Positions 1 to 10,737 of a stretch of DNA of 64,000 nt are shown here, one piece after another. Source of the DNA: Porphyridium purpureum (lineage: Eukaryota > Rhodophyta > Bangiophyceae > Porphyridiales > Porphyridiaceae); the NCBI GenBank assembly GCA_008690995.1, contig VRMN01000004.1, positions 868,001 through 932,000 of the forward strand, given 5' to 3'. The first letter of the stretch is position 1. Each line of letters begins with the position of its first letter. A model generated the notes under the pieces. The model did no database searches, was not told the DNA's origin, and saw only the letters and a list, made by a program, of their open reading frames with translations. Made by a program: the position numbers and the translations under genes.

Positions 1-3000
1 GGATTGCGGCCTCTGCCCATCGTGGCTTCTCTCTGTACGACTCTTGATCTCTATATCCAGAATGCGTTTGCTTCAGCACAGAACTTGCACAAAGTCCGCC
101 ACACTTTTGTTCTCGACTTGTTCTCTGCGCCCAGTTTGTACAGAACACATGGGGGTACAGGCAACTCGATTTGCACAATAAGCTTGCGCGCCAAATGTTT
201 TCAAGTCGATGAGTCACTGGCGGACACACGACTAGGACATATCAAATTGCGTTCATTTTTTATGCTCACAAGCTGCTTTAGTGCTTTGCCGAAGAATACA
301 TACAAATGAATTACATAACAATTGATTTTCACTGATCTCAATAGGAATGCAGATGAACGTGCCAAACGCGTGAGAAAGAGAATTATTTCCAATTACCTAT
401 TCAAATGCCGTATCTTCGATATAAAGTGTGAATCACGCCGCGCAGGAAGTTGGGGAAAGGGTGGACGCGCAGAAAGAAGAAAGCTGAAAGGTGACGAAGG
501 ATTTATGGGACGCCCGTGCGGACATATAAGGGTGAACAGCGACGCCCAACATGAGCGACTGGGTAGACTTTTCATGACGTGAAAAATATCAACAAAACAG
601 AGACTTCAAAGGCACGGGATCGACTGCGCGTCTAAACTGACAGAAGCGAGAAGCTGGTGCCATGTTCTGCTTCATCCGGGGACTAAACGAATCACCGGCA
701 TGCATCTGGATATCGATCACTCGCCTGGCGTTTCGCAAAGCATAACTTGTTTGAATCTGCGACACGTTTGCTCACCAGCATTACATGAGCGCTCGTATGA
801 TATGGACCCTGTACTTTTTGCCATTTCCGTGGATTCATTTCATGAATCATTCAGCATAATCTCACCAGCTTGGAGCTAAAAGTGTTTTACGAACGTATCC
901 CAAAGTGAAAGGTACACGACTCAATGTGATCCGGAAGCGACCCTGTGACTAAATTGTGCTAGCCTTGTTCGGTGGCTGAGGACAATACGCAAAGGGTTGC
1001 AAATAGAGTGGAGAAGCGTCTTTCTAGTATTCTTTCTTTGACCATCATGGATGCTACAGGCATTACTGAATCTGTACTGATTGCATTGTCTTGTTCAAGT
1101 ACAAAGCCTAGACGTTGTTACGTGAGAACTCACATCTGCTTCCAAACAGTACCGACAGTCCTGAATGCAAGAAAGAGGTATGGGCGGAATTAGTCTCCGT
1201 TGACGGGATGAATGTGTCAAAAGCCAGCACTTAGGATTCTGTTTTGTGTTGGTTGGGTCAAAAGAAATGATGTACAGGTACCAAAGTTCAGCCTGGATGC
1301 TGTCGATGTTGACGCTTCATGTTAGCGGAAATTGCAAGGGTTTTGTACACTTTGCACAATGGGCGACATCTTAACGCATTTCATGACGTGTGGTCGAATG
1401 ACTTTCCAGATGATGGCACCTGTTTTGTGGTCGGACTACCTTCTACTCAGATAGTTAGGACCGATAGAGAAGAAGGACATTAGCATGAAACAGGTACGTG
1501 TTTCCTGTTTTAGCATGCTTAGACTGTGGCGAATCTTGTGAAGGCACGATTACGCCGCGAAATGGGGCTTCACGAACTCGTACTGAACAAACAGGGAATC
1601 ACAGAAACTCGGCTTATGGGTTTGCATTTCTGAGCTCGAACATGAAGTGAACTTTACATTGCAAACAGTAACAAAAAGGCGTTTCGATACGATCCACGTG
1701 ATAATCAAGTGTCGGATTTTGTTCATGCCTAATGGTTCAAACGGGAAGAGGCTTTTGCATCCGAACAAGCACGGCCTTCGCAGGGATTTGCACAAGAGCC
1801 ACCCCATTGGGATCATCACTCGGGCTTTGTGAGTGAAGACCTGTGGCCTAATGTTTCAGGCTCTAAAAGAGCGCAGAACTCTATTAGATTGAGACTTCAA
1901 GCAATTCTGATCGGCGGAATTGTTGTGGTTTGGATCGTATTGCACATACAAGTATAAGGCACACGGAGAGAAATAGAGAGGCTCATGCGAGGGATATGCA
2001 GTGGTTCTATGAGGAGTGATTTTAGTCGTTTTATAGCAAGGTCCTGAGTATCGGCCCGTCGCACATCAAGAAAACAATACAGCGCAGGCCTATGACGCGT
2101 GATGATGCAAGCAGGGGACATCTAGCGAATGCCAGCGACAGTGATGGTGAAAGGACATGCCCAGATTAATCTGAAGGGCCGCCCTCATCGCGTGACCAAA
2201 TAATAAGTCAGGATATAACACGGTGAAACGAAGAAAGGCAAGGAAGAAACTGTGGCAATTTTAAAAGATTGCAAGAAAAGAACACACTGCACGCCTGTCT
2301 TGATACTAGTTAATGCCTGCTTGATTCATCATATGCGACGATGGTGTTACTGACAAGAACCAGCTTCAAGTTCATGCAGATTGAAAACTACAAACGTAGC
2401 CCACGGGTTTCTGTCTTGTACAAGCACTAAGCTTGTGGGCTCCTGGCCACTTTCAGAGGTGGACTAATGAAAACGGAAACTCGGGTATTGCTTTTGGAAG
2501 AAGTCCCTTCATGACGTACTCGGAGCGGATGATTCCAAAATCCATTCGGCGAGCTGTCTCGGATCAGAGATTGTTCAGAAAAAGCACTATCACGCTGTGG
2601 CAATGGAAGCAACCCTTATCAGTTAAAGACCGGATAGTGTCATTGAAGTGTAAGACCGACCATTCTGCAGCTTTACGGCCAGCCTCAGGAATCTTGTTCA
2701 AGACAAACGGATCCATTGACACTAATAGGCCCAAGAGTAACCAAATGTCCACTGATGAAGTGCGTTTCCCGTCTATACATGTGGAAATATCTTCGGGAAG
2801 CGCGGGTGCTGCCGGCGCTTTTTGGTGCATCGGAAAGATTGCACCCTTGTAGACAAATTGTGGCTTATAGCTCACTTATGAATCCCATAATAGAAGAGGA
2901 CAGGTCTGGCAGAATATTGCGGACAAACTTCGAAAGTACGTACAAGTGGACCGGAAGGGCGCACGGACTATAATGTGCGTCGTGCCACCAACCTGAGAAA

Positions 3001-3949
3001 TGCCACTTCTTACGGGGGCGCAAACGGATGGGTCGGAACCAGGAACCGTGAATCTGGGGATTATTTGGTCCCTCACTTAATGAATGCCAGAGAGAATCTA
3101 TACCTACACTTTGCAGCTAGGATCTGTGGGAAGGTGCAGTGCGCGCACAGGATGGGTCGGGTACGTTATCGGAAAAGCGATTCCTATGGCTGGCAGGAGA
3201 GTAGAGCCGCTACGCGCCGTGCTTGAAATGAGCTTGCTGAAGAGAAGCTGCAGGATCGTCCACACAACCTAGCATGGTCAAGGTGCGGTATCTGGGTCTC
3301 TGACACGGACCATCCTGGCGTAAGGCGTAAATCGCTTGGCGGTTTCTTTACGCAACACGAATACGAAGCCCTCAAGAACGCATTGGATGAGGCTCATCTA
3401 GCCGTCTAGTGTTCAATCGGTTCAGCATACACAACATGGTGTTTGGGCATACACCTGGGTGAGAGCAGCGATGTCTAGCAGGCACTACCTCCACGAACAT
3501 CGAAAGTTTGGAGTAACCGCTTGCAAGACGAAAGCGACCCAGTCTGAGAGTCGGTGAGAACGTTTAGCCGTAGAAAGGTGGACCAAAGCCTTCTCATGAC
3601 TTTACCCAGGTTTGAGCGAATACGAACATGTGCCCCTATGGCGTTTGGAAATTCCGTCAAATGGCTTACGTGCGCATCTAATCTTTTCTGAGGCGCCACG
3701 TGACTTGTGTGTGGATGCGACATTTGCACGGGCGCGTTCAAAGGAGGGGCTCAAGTGCGGCGGATGCGAGAAATATTATGAGGATTAACCATGCAAAGGA
3801 CCTTTCTAGGTGACCACAACGTCTAATCATAACCAGACAAGCGTCATGAGTAGACGAATCGAAGTGCGATTACATGCAGCATAGGTAACCGACAACCCAA
3901 CTAGCCCAAATGGTGCTGGTCATAATTCTATGCAGAGAATCTCGACGCG
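1..3949. other. No convincing gene; probably decayed intergenic or transposon DNA
   Basis: I see no long open frame with recognisable domains on either strand. Frames are short and interrupted, and the translations match no family I know. One stretch, 3227-3409 on the plus strand, reads open for 60 codons without an ATG. It has protein-like composition, including GIWVSDTDHPGVRRK and ending in DEAHLAV before a stop, but I cannot identify it. Because a copia fragment lies immediately to the right, degenerate mobile-element DNA is plausible, but that is inference. Confidence 0.4.
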
Positions 3950-4311
3950 TTGTTTCATTTTAATGAACACATTAAAGAGGAGCCCCTGCGGTACTACAAA
4001 TTAAAATTGCTTCTTACTTTTCTAGTCATACTATTGTGCGCATCAGACTGCATGTCACACACGAAATTATGAGTTTCATTTAAAATGTACATTTCGTTAC
4101 ATACTAGATACATTATTCTAGTCACAATTACTGAAAACAGCAGAAGGCACACGCAACATGAATATTTATTGTGGTTTTAAACAATGCATTGATTTTTACA
4201 GTAAAAGTAGTTCAAACCTTCTAAACTTATTGAATTGTATACTATGCATGAAATGCTGGATTTGATTCGAGATACCCTAGATGCGGATTATATTATACAT
4301 TATGATCTACT
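3950..4311. other. AT-rich block without genes
   Basis: Base composition drops sharply here to a largely A/T sequence with many short T and A runs, while flanking DNA is near or above 50% GC. There is no open frame. It abuts the protease end of the copia fragment at 4312. It could be decayed element DNA, a spacer or a matrix-attachment-like region; the sequence does not decide. Confidence 0.5.
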
Positions 4312-6270
4312 TTAAATGGATAGCGCACCCTTCCGTTGACGGGACGTTCCCCACTTTATGGGTGGTTCGTGGGTGTTACGGAGATTCCTTTTCTGTCCAC
4401 TTTGCATACAGTAATCGTGCCACGCTGATAGTCCCGCAACTGACCTAGGCGCACCAGTATCAATCACGATTGGATACTCCCTGGTCGCGTCTCTCGGCGT
4501 TGTGTAGTACATCGCATACCAATCCTTGCACTGTGCGAGTCAATGCAGAAGATCATCCTCACAGTCCGTCCCTTGATCTTCCGACGGTTGTGAAGTCTCC
4601 TCATGAGGTTCATCTTCCAGATATCCGGTTGGTTTTCCGTATAAAGCCCAGCACTTTCCTTTATCGTGCCCTGTTTTTCCACAATGGGTACAATGCAATT
4701 TCTTCCCAAAGCTTTTCTGCTTCTTCAACCCATGTGGCGACTGTGACACCTTTGCGGTGTGTTCGTCTTGGAATAGAACAGTTCGCTCTTTTCTTTTCTC
4801 CTGCGTTACGAGCACAAATCGGACCCGTGCCAGAGAGCCGGCGTCCGAGTTCTTTGTGACGGCTGCCGCGATGAGTTCGCCGTGGCTAGTATTAAGCATG
4901 GTTTGTATCACAAAGCTGGCGATACAGTCTGGAGTGTCATGGGGAGGACCTACGCGAGTCGCTACATCGGTGACGTCGCGAACCAAGCTATCAAATGCCG
5001 AGCCAACATCAATATGTCTCTTAAGATAAGAGTCGAAGTTCTTCGTGCGGAGCTCCAACATTCTCATCAAACGAACTTCTTCTGTGTCGAATTCTTTCCT
5101 CAGGTGTTCCAGAGCCGCATGCAATCTCTCTTTGCGGTTTGCAGCAATACACGTTTCAGCTGCCCCCTTCACAATGAGCGGCAACGCTCTCAGGGTTGTA
5201 TTTTCGTCGATGTTCATCATTTTCATACCATTGAATACTTTTCGACTCCACACAGTGAAAGGGACTCCTGTGTCAGACCCGTCGAATTGTGCTTCGACTG
5301 GAAACAACCGAACAAACTGTTGAAGCTTATTATGGTCACTCGGTTGTGCTGCAACTGCTACGGTGCCTTGGTATGGATCTGCTTCTGGCTCTGACTTGCA
5401 TTCAGCCTGTGGGGAATAGCGTTCGAACGAATCTTCAATTCTAGTCCCCGCTTCGAAATTTGGAAGACCGCGAAGCCTGCAGTATTGCTGCCACTGAATG
5501 GGGCACACAATGCTCAAGTTTCTCAGCTGCTGCAGAGTAATCGACCTTTCAACCATCAACATCTCGATCTCCGAGTTGGTCGACTCGTTACACATGTCCA
5601 GCAGGTTTTGCATGTCTTCGTTCTTTGACTTCATGCTTTCCCAAGCATTTGCGACCGATCCGATGGCATCGGCGCCAGCACGCTGCTGTGTCTCACGCTG
5701 TGATCTGGTTCCAGACGCCATCACGAATAAGTTGACAATTTCGAAATGTCAAAGGTAACCGGTTTTTGTTTTCCAACAGAGAGTAAATGATCCGCCGCTC
5801 ACCCCTGGTCTGCCAGTCTCCCGACAAGCGTGCCAGTGAGGTGGGAAGCGTGAGGTGATATCTGTTCTCTCCCGAACAACAGAAGTCACAGAATGTATAT
5901 TCTTTTACACACAAAACATTTACTCTACCTGTCCCGACTCGCGAAGGTCTAGTCCCTCCGCCTTTAGGTACTCGCCTTTATACGTGACGCGAGGAGGTGT
6001 GGACGACACTGTAGGTGGGGGACACGGTGCAAAGAAGTTGGACACGCGACAAGTGCACGGGTACGCGTGTCCAAGCTATTTTCCAAAAATAGCTGTTCCT
6101 TCCGGATTGTGCTGTGCTGTCCGCTCCAAATGCAGGATTGACAAAGTATTGCGCTGGAACTGCTTCGCGCCACTATCACACGTTTCGACACTTACCGTCT
6201 CCGCCGAAACTCCCATCTTGTACTGTACCCCTTTCCATCCAACTGTACTCTATCTTTTCTTCCACGTGGA
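4312..6270 (-). mobile_element. Broken Ty1/copia-type LTR retrotransposon, 5' fragment (LTR-like region, gag, start of protease)
   Basis: On the minus strand, 5721 to 4540 encodes a Gag-like protein of about 393 residues. It ends in a CCHC zinc knuckle (CTHCGKTGHDKGKC) followed by an acidic tail. Just downstream, 4512-4312 encodes an aspartic-protease start (IVIDTGAPRSVAG). Integrase, reverse transcriptase and RNase H are not present. The 500 bp upstream of gag (about 5750-6270) holds a TATA-like box and reads like LTR/leader DNA, but I could not fix its ends. The element is a fossil: broken, with most of pol missing. Confidence 0.75.
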
Positions 6271-6522
6271 GTAAATGGTCGAGCGAGCGTCAGACGTTAC
6301 AGATCACGTTCAAAGGCGGTGCCCAGTATTGAGCGGTTTTACCATGCTCAAATCGCGCACTTTGGATGTGGAAGCGATCAAAAGAGCGGTTGAATTGCGC
6401 GCACAACGCCTCTGGAGAGAAGACACGGTGACTGGATGGTTCCGCGACGCTACAAATCGAGAAAGGCTGCAGCACCACGTTGTCTATCGGCTTGTACACG
6501 CGCGTAGAGTGGCCACAAGAAC

Positions 6523-7830
6523 ATGGCAGTGTCGTTATCTCCCGCGTTTGTGGCGCCAGGCATCAGTCGCGTCGCGCGGAAACGGGATGGCTTTGGCGGC
6601 AAGTCCAACATCCGCGTCGGGCTGAATCATGTGCGCGGGACGCGCCCAGCGCACGGGCGTCGTGCATCAAAAGTGCTTGTGCCCAGAATGGCTCTGGGTG
6701 TCGCTTGGTCGCAAGTGACGCCGAGCCAGCTGAGCACAGTCATTCGAACCGTCGCACACCGCGCGTTTGTGCAGGGCCCGCAGAAGTTTCCGTCCAGTTT
6801 GGCAGACTTCTGGGTGGTTGTTTTCATATACGTGCTCGACAAGGTGCAATTCCAGACGGCGCATGAGCTGTACGCTAGATTCATGCGTCGCTTCTTCCCC
6901 CATGTGTTCGTACCAAGGTGGAAGGATTCGATCTTCTACATGCTTGAAGGGGTGTTCGAGGCGCTGTCGCTTGTGCTGCTGTCGGCGTTTGTGGTCAAGT
7001 TTGCGGCCTCTCTGATGCTCTACGGAGGGATCCACATCCCGGAGCCGGCTATTGTTGGGGCTCGGTGGTGCAGCATTGGGACCGTCGTGATTGCGGCTCG
7101 CCTGCTCATTCGTGTCAAGCAGATCTTCCTGAGCCGCAGGCGAAAGGGCTCCGGATTCTTTGCGCTACCTGGCCGCGCGCTTTTCGTTGGGCAGCTTGGT
7201 GACTACATCATCCGCTTGCTTGCCGTTCTCACGATTGCGGACATTGGCGGCGTGCCGCTGCGCTCCGTGCTAACAGTTGGTGGGTTTGGATCCGTCGTGC
7301 TCGGTCTGGCCGTGCGCCAGCTCGCCGAGAATGCTCTGGCTGGTGTGGCGCTGATGTCTGAGCAAATGTTCCGCATCGGGGATGTGGTGCAGAGCAAAGA
7401 TGGCTCGATTTTCGGATTTGTTCGCGAAGTCGGATGGACGCAGACGCGCATTGAGCGGCTGGACTCGAGCGTCCAATTCGTGCCCAACTCGGAGCTCGCG
7501 AAGCAAACAGTGACCAACCTGAGCCGCATGACTATGCGAAAAGTGGAGGCCAAACTGGGCGTGCGACTGAACGATGCCAGCAAGGTTGAAGGGATCGTTT
7601 CCCAGATCCGCAAGCTGATTGCAGCCACGCCCGGCGTGATGACATCCAAGTCCGTGCGGGTGTTTATGGACGGCGTGGAGAATGAGGCCATTGTCATCAG
7701 CATAGCCTTCTACACGATCGACGCTGACATTGATAGTGCGAGTCAGCTCAAACAGGACGTGCTGCTCAAGAGCTTTCAAATTATCAAAGACAGAGGGGCC
7801 TCAGTATGCCAGCTCGGACCACATTTTTAG
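6523..7830 (+). CDS. MscS-type mechanosensitive channel, probably plastid-targeted (MSL2/3-like)
   Basis: A 435-residue protein. The N-terminus (MAVSLSPAFVAP, then Arg/Ser-rich without acids) resembles a plastid transit peptide. Hydrophobic segments follow near residues 105-120, 150-185 and 195-215. Then comes the MscS pore helix and beta-domain signature at about 240-330: VGGFGSVVLGLAVRQ, NALAG, then FRIGDVV and PNSELAKQTVTNLSR. In plants and algae such channels relieve osmotic tension across the plastid envelope. The ATG at 6523 (aacATGg) is the first in frame before the transit-like region. It lies just downstream of the copia LTR-like region, so its promoter must be short or overlap that fossil. 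A long hairpin follows 45 bp after the stop. Family assignment is firm; compartment is inference. Confidence 0.9.
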   Translation: MAVSLSPAFVAPGISRVARKRDGFGGKSNIRVGLNHVRGTRPAHGRRASKVLVPRMALGVAWSQVTPSQLSTVIRTVAHRAFVQGPQKFPSSLADFWVVVFIYVLDKVQFQTAHELYARFMRRFFPHVFVPRWKDSIFYMLEGVFEALSLVLLSAFVVKFAASLMLYGGIHIPEPAIVGARWCSIGTVVIAARLLIRVKQIFLSRRRKGSGFFALPGRALFVGQLGDYIIRLLAVLTIADIGGVPLRSVLTVGGFGSVVLGLAVRQLAENALAGVALMSEQMFRIGDVVQSKDGSIFGFVREVGWTQTRIERLDSSVQFVPNSELAKQTVTNLSRMTMRKVEAKLGVRLNDASKVEGIVSQIRKLIAATPGVMTSKSVRVFMDGVENEAIVISIAFYTIDADIDSASQLKQDVLLKSFQIIKDRGASVCQLGPHF

Positions 7831-7874
7831 TAGAGAATACGCCAATGAGCACGTAAACGACTCGCAATGTTACA

Positions 7875-8013
7875 ATGGATAGCCGATGTAGCCCATGTCA
7901 CTGGGAGCAGAACCCGCCTGGGATGAAGCGAGCACGCAGCTTCGAACACTGCTGCATCCCATCATCCAAGGCGGGTTATGAGCCCAGGGCATGGGCTACC
8001 CCGGCTGATCCAT
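7875..8013. other. 139-nt near-perfect inverted repeat (long hairpin) in the 3' region of the MscS gene
   Basis: The left arm starts ATGGAT at 7875 and the right arm ends ATCCAT at 8013. The arms share AGCCG, GTAGCCCATG, TGGG, AACCCGCCT and the inner GGGATG-AGC block, with only a few bulges and mismatches. The result is one long stem with a short loop near 7935-7945. Pairing may extend weakly outward (gcaat/gttgc). It could be a structured 3'-UTR, a small-RNA precursor or a foldback miniature transposon. No clear target duplication was seen. Confidence 0.75.
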
Positions 8014-9282
8014 CCGCAACTGCGCTAGACACACCACTCTGCTCGGGATCTTACGCCGTGTGAAGCCTCAGCACCACTCTGTCGCACTCTCCCCCTACAT
8101 CCATATCACACACCACGTCCCCACATGGTCGCGCGCGCATGCCGCTCCATGGCTTTACACATTCCGAGCTGACGAAGCCGCATCCAACTCATCATACGCG
8201 GGCACGACGACACACCGCGCGCCGAGATCGAGATCACGGACCGAGGTCACATATTTACACCGGCGGCCCTCACGGCTCTCCCCACGTATCCCGCTTGCGC
8301 GCGTCCGCGCTTACGCGGATCTGTACTCTCCCATCTGTCCCCTACTCTCTCTTTTTCTCCCCCGCCCGCCCGCCGCCGCTCACATCCAAATCACGCAACC
8401 CTCTCCCGCACCCACACTTGCTTTGCTCCTAAAAAGAAACCCCCCCCACCGACCGCTCAACTATCCTGACAAGCAACAAACACAACAAACACAAAATCAC
8501 AAATCGCTCCTTCGTTCAAACGTGCCACTGTACCTCCTCATGACCACTCGACTCAAACACACGCGTTTTACCATCCCAACCGCGGGAATGGCTGAGCATA
8601 TCGAACGCGTTTATTCAAAAAAAACACTCAGCGCCGACCGTTTTCTTGTCCATTTGCGCGGCGTGCGCTCGGCCGCCAACGATTCTGAATCACACACACT
8701 CACGCGTGCAGTGTTGAGTGAGTGAGTGCTGTTACGGTTGTTTTTGGCATGGCATCGCATCGCATCTTTTTGGGTTGTTGTTGGGTTTGGGTTCTGGGTG
8801 TGTTTTTTTGCCTCTCCACCTTTTCGAAAAAGCGTACGCGGATTGAAAGGAAGGGGTGTTTTTGGGACATGCTGAATTCAGTCGATTTTGCTAGTATCTC
8901 GGCGGCGTGCGCTGTCGGCGCGGCTCGGCGCTCTCGCTTCCAGCCGGCGCAAGCGTGTCACGCTTGCACGCACGCCAGCGCAGATTTTTATGCGTCCTGT
9001 GCCCTCTGCAGAACAGGGTTGGCGTGATTCTATCTTGCGCGAGCGCGCGCGCGTGTCCAAATCTGCTAGTCTCCACGACGTCACTTGGTGTGGTGAGTGC
9101 GAGTGTGAGAGTGTGTGTATATATATAGAGGCGCAGACAAGAATTGTGCCAGATAAGATTTGGGACGACGACGACGGCGGCCGATGAGAACACAGAGAGA
9201 GAGCGAGAGGGAGAGCGAGAGGGAGAAGGAGATAGACAGACACACGGAGAATAGAAGGAGAAAGCAAGGAGGAAAGGACAGC
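8014..9282. other. Intergenic region with C/A-rich and GA-rich tracts
   Basis: No supported gene. The open plus-strand frame at about 8060-8725 is Pro/His/Arg/Thr-rich with no domain and is probably a composition artefact. A CACTGTACC motif lies at 8526-8534. A short palindrome (GCAAGCGTG/CACGCTTGC) lies near 8950. A GA-rich tract at about 9190-9260 directly precedes the next start codon and probably belongs to its 5' UTR. Confidence 0.5.
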
Positions 9283-9675
9283 ATGGACGGGTTTGTAGCA
9301 GAGGACACAAACTTCATGCGGCAGTGCTGCAATTGCTCGAGAACGGTGCAAGGCGAAGGCGTCGAGTCGAGCGCAGGGTTGTACTGCGGGAAAGACTGCT
9401 TCTGGAGCGCGAGTCTGGACGTGAGCAATTCCCGCTTCATCAAAAAGAAGAAGAGCGCGGCGCCCGTGCCACATCGCAGACCGGCGCACCGGAGTAATGA
9501 GCATTACGGCGATGAGAACAAGATGTCAGGCTCACTTTACAGCGTGCCGCGAAAGTCGTCGCTTCAGAGCGACGAGATTACCCACGCGATGTTTGAGTTT
9601 GACGTCCAGTTCCTCTATGGCCACGCGAGCTCCCTGATCGCAAACAACGCGGCGTCGCGCGCTACAAGATATTAG
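9283..9675 (+). CDS. Small putative zinc-binding protein (CxxC...YCxxDC)
   Basis: A 130-residue protein starting at the ATG at 9283. An earlier in-frame ATG at 9184 lies inside a GA-rich leader that would encode only an Arg/Glu run, so I prefer 9283. Near residues 14-40 there is CCNCSRTV, then YCGKDCFW: two Cys pairs spaced as in FCS-like/FLZ treble-clef fingers. The rest is basic and low-complexity, apart from a C-terminal FEFDVQFLYGHASS segment. Such fingers usually mediate protein contacts. I do not recognise an orthologue. It is convergent with the uL6 gene, leaving under 90 bp between the stops, and AATAAA lies near 9744. Confidence 0.5.
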   Translation: MDGFVAEDTNFMRQCCNCSRTVQGEGVESSAGLYCGKDCFWSASLDVSNSRFIKKKKSAAPVPHRRPAHRSNEHYGDENKMSGSLYSVPRKSSLQSDEITHAMFEFDVQFLYGHASSLIANNAASRATRY

Positions 9676-9763
9676 AGGACTCATAGAGTGCTCGTCGGCT
9701 GTATGAAACCTGAGTAGAGATAAGATAGAAACCATGTGCATAAATAAACAACGGCTTGGAGTG

Positions 9764-10537
9764 TTACTTTGTCTTCTTCGCCGCCTTGAGCTTGACATAC
9801 TCGTTGCGGTACCGCACACCTTTCCCCTTGTACGGCTCCGGTTTACGCATCGCGCGAAGCGCTGCCGCGGCGCCGTGCACTTTTTCGAGGTTGCAGCCGT
9901 ACACTTGCACCACCTGCGGCTCGACGACACGGTACTTGACGCCATCCGCGCGTTCGATCGGCACGTACAACGTGTTGGAAAAGCCAAGCCTGAGCCCAAT
10001 GCGGTTCTTGTCGCGTTCTTCTTCTGCGCGGTACCCCACGCCGTGCAGTTCGAGCGTGACAACAAAACCCGAATGCACACCGGCCACCAGATTGCGCGAA
10101 ACCTTCATGCCTGGCCCGGTGCTCCACATGCCAATGGTGGCGAGCGTGCTCTGCGGTACTTCCGCAGCACCCGCGTTGCCAGCTTTTGCGGCACTCCCTG
10201 CCTGCACGACACCAAGCGAGTTTTGGGGGTCGAGATCGTGGGAGATCTGGACGCGCACGTGTCCGACCCGCGACACAGCCTCGCCCTGCGGGCCTATTGC
10301 AAAGGCGTGGAGCTTATGCACGGCGTCTGCCGGGTAATAGAATATACCAGTAGGTTCTGTTTCCATACCTGGCGCGCGTAGCGCTGTGCGCCATTCTCTA
10401 GGCGGTGGGATCGCACGCCCGGCAGCAGGGTGTCTCCACAACAATCGCCCAAAGTACTTTTTCACATGGTTCAGCGTCACCGTCTTGTGCCGGAACACAT
10501 GCAGCGGGTGCCACATATCCTTCACCGCTCGCGGCAT
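9764..10537 (-). CDS. Ribosomal protein uL6, bacterial/mitochondrial type
   Basis: A 257-residue protein. Its C-terminus carries the uL6 signature: MRKPEPYKGKGVRY followed by a Lys-rich tail. Upstream blocks GVSHGYRAE-like (LHGVGYRAEEE) and LRLGFSNTLYVPI fit the second uL6 domain. uL6 binds the 23S rRNA sarcin-ricin region next to the GTPase centre. The N-terminus is longer than bacterial uL6 (about 178 residues), basic and acid-poor, as for an organellar import signal. Red algal plastids normally encode their own rpl6, so a mitochondrial role is the better guess. There is an insertion rich in Ala/Gly around residues 108-130. The start ATG at 10537 is divergent from the WD40 gene, with a 200-bp shared promoter region. 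Confidence 0.85.
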   Translation of the reverse strand: MPRAVKDMWHPLHVFRHKTVTLNHVKKYFGRLLWRHPAAGRAIPPPREWRTALRAPGMETEPTGIFYYPADAVHKLHAFAIGPQGEAVSRVGHVRVQISHDLDPQNSLGVVQAGSAAKAGNAGAAEVPQSTLATIGMWSTGPGMKVSRNLVAGVHSGFVVTLELHGVGYRAEEERDKNRIGLRLGFSNTLYVPIERADGVKYRVVEPQVVQVYGCNLEKVHGAAAALRAMRKPEPYKGKGVRYRNEYVKLKAAKKTK

Positions 10538-10737
10538 CTTATCGCACGAAGGTCAATGAATGACAATCCTCCTGTCCGGCCCTACGCTTCCCCGGCCGAG
10601 CCGCGCTTTGTCACGAACCTCTATCGCTTCCCCTCCTGGACTTCACGGCGCTGCATCGTGGGACAAACTAACCCCAGTAAAGCGATGGACGAGAGTGGTT
10701 CATTTAATGGAGGCCCGCCGGATCTTGTGGCGCTGCG

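Noticed and set aside
8060-8725. Plus-strand 221-codon open frame
   Set aside because: Pro/His/Thr/Arg-rich composition artefact in C/A-rich intergenic DNA; no domain and no conserved look.
9190-9282. N-terminal extension of the small zinc protein from an earlier ATG
   Set aside because: Would encode only a GA-repeat Arg/Glu run; more likely 5' UTR, as similar purine-rich leaders precede GlyRS.
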